Of a stretch of 64,000 nucleotides of DNA, positions 16,397 to 25,300 are shown in pieces. The DNA is from JABMRP01 sp964444795 (GTDB lineage: Bacteria; Planctomycetota; Planctomycetia; Pirellulales; Thermoguttaceae), in the NCBI GenBank assembly GCA_964444795.1, contig CAYUIQ010000009.1, forward strand, positions 9,108 to 73,107. The letters are read 5' to 3'. Each line of letters begins with the position of its first letter. Within the stretch, counting starts at the first letter, position 1. The position numbers were made by a program, and so were the translations under genes. The notes beneath the pieces were generated by a model. The model was given only the letters and a program-made list of their open reading frames with translations, made no database searches and was not told the DNA's origin.

Positions 16397-17389
16397 CTAC
16401 GGATTGGCCACGACCGCGTAGGCGGAGAACTCCGGCGAGGCAGTTTCACCCTGGTCGGTCTCGATCCGCAACTGGTGGCTCACTCTGCCCGGCTCGACAC
16501 CGGCCATGAACGTCACCGGAATGACATGCAACTTCTTCGCCTCACCCGCCAGCGGCGCGTCGATCTCGAAGCAGTCGGCGTCGGTTTCCACGGAGAGGAT
16601 CCGAAATGGCCTGCTGCTCTGGACGACCAGTTGCCGGGTCACCTCGCGTCCCGGCTCCACCACGCCCATGAACAGCGACGACGGGCTGACCGTAATCCCG
16701 GCCTCCAACCGGCCTTCGACCGTGATCGGTACTTGGGTCAGGCGGCGGTCGTTGGTTAGCAGGACGAGATGATCCTGGAGATATCCGGCCGGCGCGTCGG
16801 GGTCGAGCCGCGCGATCAGTTCGTAGCCAACCCGGCCGCGGGAACGGTGGGTCTCGACGACCTCGGCCGACAGATAAGGGTTGGCGCTGGTGACGTCCAG
16901 GATCTGCCAGTCGCCGCGCCCGGCATACGTAACGCTGATCTTCCGGTCGGCCGAGTCCCCCTGTTCGAGCGTGCCGAACTGCACGCTATCGGGGTAGAAC
17001 ACGACGTCGCTACGAATGTAGGTCTTCACCTGGAGCTGCACTTCGGCATAATACGGCTTGTCGAACGTGACCGTGACCGTCGCTCCACGCTGTCCCAGGA
17101 ATTTGTTCGAATTGATCCGCGCCAGCACGGCCGACTTCTTGAACGTCTTGATCGTGGGTTCCTCCACGCTCACGAGCGTGCAGCCGCAACTCGACCGGAC
17201 CGAGGCGATATGGACGTCCTCGACGTAAGGATTCGTAATGACGAACTCGAACTGGGCCTTCGCTCCCCGGGCGACCGCGCCGAAGTCGTGTTCGGTGCTC
17301 TCGAACATCTTCCGAGCCCATTCCTTGCCCACCGCGGGCGAAACGGCCAACAGGGCGAACACCAAGGTTAGGGCAGCTTTGCGGATCAT
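16397..17389 (-). CDS. Exported DUF1573 protein
   Basis: 330 residues with a signal peptide (1-20, cleaved after AVG) and two or more Ig-like DUF1573 modules. The first contains the signature SSCGCT (HDFGAVARGAKAQFEFVITN, then VRSSCGCTLVSVEEP). DUF1573 proteins are envelope-exported, often cell-surface associated, function unknown. The start at 17389 is chosen because it opens the signal peptide and has a GGAG-type site; the open frame continues to 17527 without one. It converges on the feo operon, with 7 bases between the two stop codons. Confidence 0.85.
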   Translation of the reverse strand: MIRKAALTLVFALLAVSPAVGKEWARKMFESTEHDFGAVARGAKAQFEFVITNPYVEDVHIASVRSSCGCTLVSVEEPTIKTFKKSAVLARINSNKFLGQRGATVTVTFDKPYYAEVQLQVKTYIRSDVVFYPDSVQFGTLEQGDSADRKISVTYAGRGDWQILDVTSANPYLSAEVVETHRSRGRVGYELIARLDPDAPAGYLQDHLVLLTNDRRLTQVPITVEGRLEAGITVSPSSLFMGVVEPGREVTRQLVVQSSRPFRILSVETDADCFEIDAPLAGEAKKLHVIPVTFMAGVEPGRVSHQLRIETDQGETASPEFSAYAVVANP

Positions 17390-17864
17390 CGACTTCTTCT
17401 CCGAGGCAGGTGGGATTGGACGGTTGGTACACGTTGTACGGCCGTGCGCTCCGTCGCCCTCCGCACCGGCTTCACCTGGTTGGTCGTGTTGCCGCCCATG
17501 TCCGTTGGGTGGCAGCGGTCGGGTCAAGCCTGGAAAAATCTAGGTTTCGATACCGGGTATGTCAAATTCGGCCCGGCCGCGAGAACCGGCAACAAGGCAG
17601 GGGGTGGCCGGCCCAACTCGATGGGATCGGTCGTAAAGACCCAGCCGTGTTTCCTTGCCAAGAACACCCCAATTATCACCACCGCACCATTTACTTTTCG
17701 GCACGCGACTTTGTGGACATTAACATAGTTCCGGCGGGGGAGTTATCTGCAGGATGCGCCAAATGCGAAGGCTGGGGTGCAAGGCAAAGTGGCGTCGCTG
17801 AGTGAAGTGCGAAATGGAGATCACAGGGCCAGCATCTAGCGCTCGTGCCACCAGATGGCGGACC
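17390..17864. other. Intergenic region, no gene seen
   Basis: 475 bases between the two minus-strand genes (DUF1573 and a HEAT protein). It should contain the DUF1573 promoter, but I found no hexamer pair worth reporting. Short open frames lack RBS or similarity. No clear palindrome. Confidence 0.4.
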
Positions 17865-19517
17865 TCACTCGTCGGAAAAGGGCGCATGTCGCTGCTGCCA
17901 CAACGCCTCAAGCCGGTCGAGTTCTTTGACCCGATCGGCGCGAATCTTGGCTTCTGGAGGATCCTCTCCCAAGAAGTCGGCCAACATGCGGCCGATGTTG
18001 ATTGCGTAGGCCACGTTTTCCTGCTCCCGGGCGATCTTCAGCAGGACGGGTACGCCGGAGTCGTCGCCGCAACTGAGCAACGCCGAAGCGGCCGTTTGCG
18101 CCACCCAGGGGGTCTGGGACTTAAGGAAATCCCGATACCGCCCGAGACCGGCCGCCTTGTCCATTTGCACCAGACACGCCGTTGCCTGCATCCCCGTGGC
18201 GTCATCCGGGCACTGGGAAAGCTGCTTGAGGATTTCCAGCGTGTTATCGCCCGGGTAGCGATAGAGGCACGCAGCCAAGGGTGGTACCAGCGATTTGCCG
18301 TCGGCGGCCAATTGCTCCAGCTTGGCGCGGACCGTCCGCTGCTCTTCCTCCGACGTATGACCGACGCGCCATTGCAGCGCAACGAGCGCGCCGCGGTGGA
18401 TGCCCACCTCCGGATCGTCGCAGCAATCCAACAGCAGCGGCAGAACTCGCGGGCCGACGCGCCGGTAACGCTCTTGCCAACGCTCTAGCGGTAACTTGCC
18501 GTACGGTGCCGTGCCAAAGGTATCGATCAGGTAGTATTCGGCCAGTCTTTTCCGCATTCCGTACTCGCCCGAATAGGCTTCGAGAACGTACGGCGGCAGT
18601 TCGTCGGGATAGAAGAAATCGCGCAAAGCACTCCGGTGGCTCAGCGGATTCCGTATTTGGTTCAGTTCTTCGAGCGTCCCGGCGATGAAATCAAACGTCT
18701 CGGCCTGGCGATGGAGAACCCAGAGCGTGTGGACGGCTTGGTTAGTCCACTCGTGACGGACCATCGCGGGGGGGGATTCGAGCGTGTCGTCGGTCATCCG
18801 CTCGACGAACGCGCGGATCTTCGGCACGGCGGTCGGGTTGCCTAATTGACGCAAGATGAACAACACGTCGGCTGTGTATTGCACGTCGTCGAGGTAGGGG
18901 ATCACAAGCGGCGCCAACTCCGGCCGCCGCGAGTAGCCCATGGCATGAAACACGTAGAGTTTTCCGTGGGTGAAGACGGGCAGTTCGAGACACTCGGCCA
19001 GCGCCTGGGCAGCTTCGGGCGACCGGTACGCGGCGATGGCCTGTGGTGCCCGCGGCGGGCAAGGCTGGCCCTCGGCGAGCGACCGCAATCGCTTGAGGAT
19101 CGCCGCTTCCCCGCCGGGCGGTGTCAGATCCCGGATCTGCCCGTAGACGAGATGCAGCACGCGGCGGTCGGGATCGGCAAGGAACTCCAGTAGCACGCCA
19201 GCCTGCTCCGGCGAGGCGTCCTCGGGCGTCAGCAGGTGAATACAAAGATACCGGACCGCCCCGTCGGCGTCGTGCAACAGCGTCTTGGCCATGGCGGCGG
19301 CGCCGGGCTTCTCCCGCAACTGCTCGACCGCCTCGGTGTACGGCACGAAAGGAATATGCGCCCCCACACCACAACGCGGCTCGAAGGCCTCAATGTCCGG
19401 CAACAGGGCAGCGGTCGCGCGGACGTCATCGGGTGTTGCCGGTCCACTGGAATGCACCGTTTTCACCGACGTCAGAACGAGCAGGACGATGCATCCGACA
19501 GCACATCGCTTTTTCAT
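17865..19517 (-). CDS. Exported HEAT-repeat protein A
   Basis: 550 residues with a signal peptide (MKKRCAVGCIVLLVLTSVK) and an all-helical body of HEAT/PBS-lyase-like repeats (for example DADGAVRYLCIHLLTPED, STYLNQIRN region, WVAQTAASALLSCGDDSG). It probably acts as a protein-binding scaffold outside the cytoplasm. The start is set at 19517, the first Met of the signal peptide. The open frame continues to 19568 through a palindrome and is not credible upstream. It lies 47 bases after HEAT protein B, likely in one transcript with it. Confidence 0.78.
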   Translation of the reverse strand: MKKRCAVGCIVLLVLTSVKTVHSSGPATPDDVRATAALLPDIEAFEPRCGVGAHIPFVPYTEAVEQLREKPGAAAMAKTLLHDADGAVRYLCIHLLTPEDASPEQAGVLLEFLADPDRRVLHLVYGQIRDLTPPGGEAAILKRLRSLAEGQPCPPRAPQAIAAYRSPEAAQALAECLELPVFTHGKLYVFHAMGYSRRPELAPLVIPYLDDVQYTADVLFILRQLGNPTAVPKIRAFVERMTDDTLESPPAMVRHEWTNQAVHTLWVLHRQAETFDFIAGTLEELNQIRNPLSHRSALRDFFYPDELPPYVLEAYSGEYGMRKRLAEYYLIDTFGTAPYGKLPLERWQERYRRVGPRVLPLLLDCCDDPEVGIHRGALVALQWRVGHTSEEEQRTVRAKLEQLAADGKSLVPPLAACLYRYPGDNTLEILKQLSQCPDDATGMQATACLVQMDKAAGLGRYRDFLKSQTPWVAQTAASALLSCGDDSGVPVLLKIAREQENVAYAINIGRMLADFLGEDPPEAKIRADRVKELDRLEALWQQRHAPFSDE

Positions 19518-19529
19518 GGCATCACCAAG

Positions 19530-19551
19530 CCCGGGGGTTGCATCCCCCGGG
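19530..19551. repeat. G/C palindrome (CCCGGGGG-TTGCAT-CCCCCGGG)
   Basis: Perfect 8-base arms, 6-base loop, in the 47-base gap between the two HEAT genes. Related in style to 5231, 19586 and 22258. Confidence 0.6.
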
Positions 19552-19564
19552 TCCTTGTCAGTTG

Positions 19565-22102
19565 TCAAGGTTCCACCGTATCCGACCCAGGGGGTGCGAC
19601 CCCTGGGCGTGGTTCTTCTTGATTGCCGTTCCGCGATTTGATTTGTCCCAGTGCCGTTTCGGCGGCGATGCGGACGTGCTCATTCTCGTCGTCGAGCGAT
19701 GCACGCAGCGGCTCGACGGCGCGGGGATCTCCCAGCTTTCCCAGCGCCTCGGCCGCGTATAATCGATTCACGGCGTACTCGTCGGCAAGTCGCTCGATGA
19801 GCGGTTCGACGGCCGCGGGGTCGCCGAGTTTTCCCAGCGCTTGGGCCGCGCTGCTCGATACGCCTGGCGCGCTATCGTCCAGCGCGGCGATCAACGGTTC
19901 AACGGCGGCCCGGTCGCCGAGATGGCCCAATCCGAGGGCGGCCCGGGAGCGCACCTCCTCGTTGTCGTCTCTTCGCAGGGCATACAGAAGCGGCTTGAGG
20001 ACGCGTGGATCGTCGCTCTGGCCGAGCACCTCCGCGACCAGTACGCGAGAGTCGCGTTGCTGTAGCTCATGGATGGCCGGGCCGACGGCCAGCGGGCCGA
20101 ACCGGACCAGCGCTTCTCGGACTGCGCTGCCCACACCATATTCCGAATCGCCAAGTGCCTCAAGCAACGGTCCGACGGCCCGCGGATCCCCCAGCCGGCC
20201 GAGCCCCTTCGCGCCGCGTATCTGAACTTCCGGCAGCGACGTATCGAGTTGGGCCATGCGCCACTGGAATTCCGTGCGGTTGCCTTGACGCCACGGCGGC
20301 GTTTCGCTGGCGGTCAGTCGCGGCCCGTTCTCTTGCCACCATCGGCGCCACGCGGTTTGGCTGATCTTCTGTTCCCCGTTGCGGTCGATCGGATCGGCCC
20401 AGGTGATCTCTTGCAGGGCGTGGTGGGCCTCGGTCCAATTGATGCGCTGGCTCTGTTCCGCGTGCCCGTCGGGACCGGCCCACATATAGTGATCTTGGCC
20501 CGGGTCGCCCAGCGCCTTGATCAAAACGGGTACGCTGCGAAGGTCGCGCTGCTGGGCCAGAATCTCGTACACCAGCCGGCGGGTCAATGACTGCTGGTGG
20601 ATCGGATCCGCCAGCATACGCTCCAGCAGTTCGAGCACCGGGGGTATCAACTCCGGGTTGCCGGGATGAGAGCGGACAAGAAGCAGGCCCTCGTGCCGTA
20701 GGTCGGGGTTGGAGGACACAAGCAGGTGGGGAATCAAGAGCGGAAGCAATTGCTTACGAAGTGGGTTGCCCGCGAGATAATGAGCCGGCTTCTTGCGGGC
20801 ATGAACGTCCTCGATATACTGGGCCACGTCGCGCTGGAGCGCCTCCGCTTCCGCCTTGACGAATTCCGGATCGGCGGCCGCCTTCCGCCACGCTTCGGCG
20901 TAAGGTTCCAGGCGCTCAAGCAACACCGCGATCGCCTTGGCCTCCTCCCCATCAAGCACGCCGGCCAGTCCGCGCAGCCACTCGATCGTTGCCAGGTCCA
21001 AGCCGAGGCTGTGTTCTAGGACGTAACTGCGCTGGGTGTCGTACACCGCCAGTCGCAGCCAGTAACATCGTCCGCGCGGCGGTTGGTCGTAGTCGTCGTA
21101 CCAGCCGACGGCTTCCGTGAAGAACTCCTGACGGACCAACTGGTCGAGCAGTTTCTCGGCCGTCTGGCGGCTGATCGCGAGTTTCGGCCAGAGGGGTTCG
21201 ACGTCATGGCGGTTCGGACGGACTTCCAGCGTCAGGCACCTCATCGGCGGGTCTTCGGCCCGACAGTCGCCGAGCCCATGGCCGAAACGGATGACCAGGC
21301 TGAGGCTATCGATCCGCTGGCGCACGGCCCGATCGAGAAGCCGCAAACGAAGCGATTGCTGGTCCGGGGCTGTCGCCAGGATATCGGCCATCGTCGCCAG
21401 CGGCACGTCGGGGTGGGAGCCCGTATCGATCAACGCGCCGGCTAGATTGTCGGGCGATTTTCCCTCGAGGGCCTTCTCGCACGCGTCTTCGAGGTCTTCT
21501 TGCTTCATGCCGAAGCGGTACAGTTGCAGCCAGTTGTTCGGCCGAAGCCTTGCCAGGTGCCGCGTTCCGTCGGGCAGATGGAATACGGCCGTGAACGGGT
21601 GTACGTCGAGCGGTTGGAATGCGGCCGTGAACGGCTGTACGTCAAGTGGTCGGCCGAGGAGCGCGCGGGTGATATCCGCCTGAATCCTCGTCCACTTGCC
21701 GGCATCGGCCCAAAGATACACATAACCGTTGGCAGCTTTGAGAATCGGCTGAAATGACTTGCCCTGCCACTGGATCTGGCCCAGCTTTTCCGTGCTGCCG
21801 GACGGCAGGATATACACGATGGCATGTTCGGGACCCTGTCGAGAGCCGTCGCGCAGCAGCAGCGCGCAACCGCCGGAGTCGGTGAAGGTCTCCCGTTCGA
21901 TCTCCCAGGGGACTCGCAAGCAGTCGGCCAACGCCCTACGCGGATTGGCGACAATGACAAACATCGCGTCGTGAAGCGACTCATCCGGCTGGAATAGACC
22001 CGACGGCATGGGTGGTTCCGGCGGCTCGGCGGGGACTGGCGATGCCGCGATCAGCATACCGAGCAACGTGGCAACACGAATCGAAAGACGCCCGGCGTTC
22101 AT
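19565..22102 (-). CDS. Exported HEAT-repeat protein B
   Basis: 845 residues. Signal peptide (1-25, ending PVPAE), a long middle region of unclear fold, and from about residue 645 at least five clear HEAT/PBS-lyase repeats of the type 'AAVEPLIAALDDSAPGVSSS'. A 36-base tandem duplication (21581-21652) gives the near-repeat PLDVQPFTAAFQPLDVHPFT around residues 155-174. The last ~13 residues (RPGVAPPGSDTVEP) come from a palindrome at 19586-19607. AGGAGG precedes the ATG at 22102. Probably an envelope scaffold, paired with HEAT protein A. Confidence 0.82.
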   Translation of the reverse strand: MNAGRLSIRVATLLGMLIAASPVPAEPPEPPMPSGLFQPDESLHDAMFVIVANPRRALADCLRVPWEIERETFTDSGGCALLLRDGSRQGPEHAIVYILPSGSTEKLGQIQWQGKSFQPILKAANGYVYLWADAGKWTRIQADITRALLGRPLDVQPFTAAFQPLDVHPFTAVFHLPDGTRHLARLRPNNWLQLYRFGMKQEDLEDACEKALEGKSPDNLAGALIDTGSHPDVPLATMADILATAPDQQSLRLRLLDRAVRQRIDSLSLVIRFGHGLGDCRAEDPPMRCLTLEVRPNRHDVEPLWPKLAISRQTAEKLLDQLVRQEFFTEAVGWYDDYDQPPRGRCYWLRLAVYDTQRSYVLEHSLGLDLATIEWLRGLAGVLDGEEAKAIAVLLERLEPYAEAWRKAAADPEFVKAEAEALQRDVAQYIEDVHARKKPAHYLAGNPLRKQLLPLLIPHLLVSSNPDLRHEGLLLVRSHPGNPELIPPVLELLERMLADPIHQQSLTRRLVYEILAQQRDLRSVPVLIKALGDPGQDHYMWAGPDGHAEQSQRINWTEAHHALQEITWADPIDRNGEQKISQTAWRRWWQENGPRLTASETPPWRQGNRTEFQWRMAQLDTSLPEVQIRGAKGLGRLGDPRAVGPLLEALGDSEYGVGSAVREALVRFGPLAVGPAIHELQQRDSRVLVAEVLGQSDDPRVLKPLLYALRRDDNEEVRSRAALGLGHLGDRAAVEPLIAALDDSAPGVSSSAAQALGKLGDPAAVEPLIERLADEYAVNRLYAAEALGKLGDPRAVEPLRASLDDENEHVRIAAETALGQIKSRNGNQEEPRPGVAPPGSDTVEP
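19586..19607. repeat. G/C palindrome inside the 3' end of HEAT protein B
   Basis: CCCAGGGG (19586-19593) pairs with CCCCTGGG (19600-19607). It lies inside the coding sequence, 19 bases from the stop codon, and is of the same style as the intergenic palindromes. Confidence 0.65.
21581..21652. repeat. 36-bp tandem duplication within HEAT protein B
   Basis: Bases 21581-21616 and 21617-21652 share most positions (both begin GAAT, then CGGCCGTGAACGG, then TGTACGTC). The unit is 12 codons, so the frame is kept. Confidence 0.75.
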
Positions 22103-22144
22103 GACGGTGCCTCCTGTCCCGTGGGCCCGTTGAGGACGTCACAT

Positions 22145-22233
22145 GGGTGCCTGGGGTCGAGCGCAGCGAGCCCCCAGTATGTTGCGATCTGGGGGCTCGT
22201 CGCTCGTTCCTCGCGACTCGACCCCAGGCACCC
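22145..22233. repeat. Palindromic intergenic repeat (GGGTGCCTGG...family), copy 2
   Basis: Full copy: GGGTGCCTGGGGTCGAGCGC... ending ACCCCAGGCACCC, with inner CCCCCAG/CTGGGGG. Same family as 7887-7965, in the gap between the alpha-2-macroglobulin and HEAT B genes. Confidence 0.82.
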
Positions 22234-22257
22234 GACACGGCAAACGACCATCGCTGA

Positions 22258-22280
22258 CCCGGGGCTTGCAGCCCCTGGGC
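22258..22280. repeat. G/C palindrome (CCCGGGGC-TTGCA-GCCCCTGGG)
   Basis: Near-perfect hairpin a few bases downstream of copy 2 of the GGGTGCCTGG repeat. Similar in style to 19530 and 19586. Confidence 0.55.
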
Positions 22281-22308
22281 GTCGTTGATGGTCACACGCA
22301 GTGGCCCG

Positions 22309-25300
22309 CTAGTCCTTCACCTTCAGCTTGATCTCATCGCTGTTGGCTTTGAGTTCCGGAGCGTACATCGCCCAGCCGCGGGTCGGCAGGGCGCTGAAAC
22401 GGCCGGGAATCTCCGCTCGCATGCGGTACGAGACGCTGTGCTTGCCGCGGGCCAGGCGGTTGACGAAGAAGACCACCCGGTTGTCGCGGAACTCCATGTA
22501 AGCTCGCAGGGCGTTGCCGTTGTAGCCGCTGCGCAGATCGACCGGCTCGAAACCGGCCGGCTTCATATCCTCGAAGACCAAGTACTCGTAGTCGTTCTTG
22601 CTCTCGATGGTCAGTTCGATCTCGACCAGATCGCCACTGGTTAGCTCGGCGTCGTTGGCCAACTCCTCACGCTCGTACTTCTCGACCTTCTGATCGACCA
22701 CCTGCCCACGCGAGCCGGCGGCTTTGATCGTCTTGTCGACCTTGTTGAGCCGGTAGTACTTCCGCTCGACCTTGACCTCCAGACCGGCCTTGGTGATGAA
22801 GTCCTCCAGGGTGAAGTTGGTCATGTAGCCGTTGTAGTAGAGCGGACCGGTGCCCTGCTTCTTCAGTTCGATCACATGCTCGCCGTCGGTCATCTCCTTG
22901 CCGACCATGACCAGCTTGTTGTCGAAGCTGAAGAGGTTCTGCGGCGTGATCTCGACGGCCTTCTTCTGCTGGCCGTCGACAAACACGGTCACCGTCATCT
23001 CCGGCTTGTCCTCGCCGCTGGCGCGAATGAAGTCGGCCATCGCCTCGACGCACAGCGACGTGTCGCGGGTCGAGTTCCAGTAGGTGGCGTGCTTGCGGTT
23101 GTTCAACAGATACTTGACCAGCCGCGGGGCCAGCTCGCCCTTGGGGTCGGTGCGGCAGAGCAACTTCAGGTAATAGGCATGGGCCTCGTACTCGCTGCCG
23201 TACCAATGCCACCAGTATCCGCCGGGCAGATTGAGCCAGGCGCTCTGGTTCTCATCGTCTTCGACGACATACTGGCCGATGTTCCGCATGATCATCGCCA
23301 GCTTCTCTTTCTGCTGCTGTTTCTCCAGAGCGATGCCGTACATGGCCATGCCGTAGACGGCCAGCTTGGTCCGGTCGCGGTAGAGATACTCCATCATGTC
23401 GGCGTTGGCCACGTCGGCGTCGGCCAGCACCATGTAGACGAAAGCGTCGAGGTTGTCGGCGTGCGACTTCCAGGGCTTCACCTTGGGGTCCTTTTCGGCG
23501 TTTTTCAGCAATTGGACCTGCTTGTCCTGGTAACGCTTCAGCCAGGCGACGCCCTTGGCCAACATGCCGGGCACCAGGGCCACGTCGTTGGCTTGGGCCG
23601 TCTGCAATCCGTGAACGACGTAGGCGGTGGTGTGCGGAGTGGAATGTTCCCCCCAACCCGAGAACCACCCCCAGCCGCCGTCGGAAAGTTGCATGTCGGT
23701 CAGCCGCTTGACGCCCTCCTTGACCATCTTACGCACTTCGTCCTGGTCGAAGACCGGGTTGCGCTTGTAACGCTTCCACTGTTTGGCCCGCTCGGTGTCC
23801 TCGCCGATCTCCTGGGCGTTGAGGTTGGTTCGCTTCTTCTGGATGTCCTCCAGATCGAGCTTCATGTCCAAGAGAATCTTCTGCGTCACGACCGTGGGCA
23901 GGAACCGGTTGAGCGTCTGCTCGGTGCATCCATAAGGGTAATCGACCAGATAGGGCAGCGCGTCGACCATCGCTCCGGCCAGGGTGGGCGAGTAGCGCAC
24001 CTCGAGCCGCGATTGCTTCGGCCGCCGCTCGGACGGCACGGTAACGGTGAACTTGCCGGCGGTTTCATCCGGACGCAGCGCGCCACTGAAAGAATCCATC
24101 TTCAACATCCCGTGGATGTAACAGGTGAAGGTCATCTCCATGGCGTCCGACTCTTCGTCGGTCAGCGCCTTCATGCGCACAACCGCTTCGCCTTCGTCGG
24201 TCACTTTCACGCGCCAGTCGATCCTCGCTTCGCCGTTGGGTTCGATCTTGGCCGTTTGGATCGGCTCGCCGAGGGCTTCCAGCGTATCGCCTTCGAGTTC
24301 CAGCGCGACGCGCACGTTCTTCTCGCTGTCGAGATAGTTATGCACGTTGGCCGAGAGCACCACCTCGTCCTTCTGCACGAAGAACCGGGGCGCTTGCAGG
24401 CGGATAATCAGGTCCTTTCGGGTGACCACGTCGGTCTGGCCTTCGCCGACCTTGGTGCCGTGGCCCATCCCCCAGACCTTGATCCGCCAGGTGGTGAGGT
24501 TCTCGGGCATTTCCAGTTCCACCTCGGCGATACCTTTGGAGTCGGTCGTCAGCGCACCGGCCCAGAGCGCCGTATCGGCGAACTTGCTGCGCACGGTCGG
24601 TTCGACCATCGCCGCACCACCAGCGGCACCACCTCCGTTGGGAGCGGGCGCGGCCGCGGCGGCCATGTCGGCCATCGGCGCGCCTTCCGCCGACTCGGCC
24701 ATGGCCATGCCGGGGGCCATCGGAGCGGACGACTTCATCATTCGGGCACTTTGTGGCATGCCGCCAAACCCGGCTTGGCCGCCACCTCCTCGGCCTAGCG
24801 CCACCACACCGTTCTTGTCACCGCCGATGGCATCCAGGTCGTCGGCGACCGTGGCTCCGAACACGCCCAGGAAGCCCATCCCCTTCGTGCCGCGTTTGAT
24901 GACGTTGTTGAAGTAACGCGTCAGGCTGCTTTCGGTTCGCGGGTTATGGTGACGGCGCCATTTCCAGAAGAACTCCTTGATATCGCCCACGTTGGACCCG
25001 CCGGAGATATACTCGACCGACTTGTCGTAGATGGCCATCACCGTGGAGCCGACGAACGGTTCGCCGAAGAAGTCGGTCAGGCGGACTTTCACCTTGGCCT
25101 TCTCGCCCGGCTTGTACGCATCGGACGATGGCTCGATGGCCACCTGCAACACGCGTTTTTCCGGCGGAACGACGATCTCTTTCGTCTCGGCGTGCATGCG
25201 GCCGTCGGCCACGGTGACCGCTTCGACGAAGAAGTTGGGCATGTCTTTCTTCGTAACGGGGATCTCGAACACCGTGCTCTTGCCGTCCAGACGGATCACC

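Noticed and set aside
22876..24798. Long plus-strand frame opposite the alpha-2-macroglobulin
   Set aside because: Antisense shadow; rich in Val/His/Leu/Gly with no domain signature.
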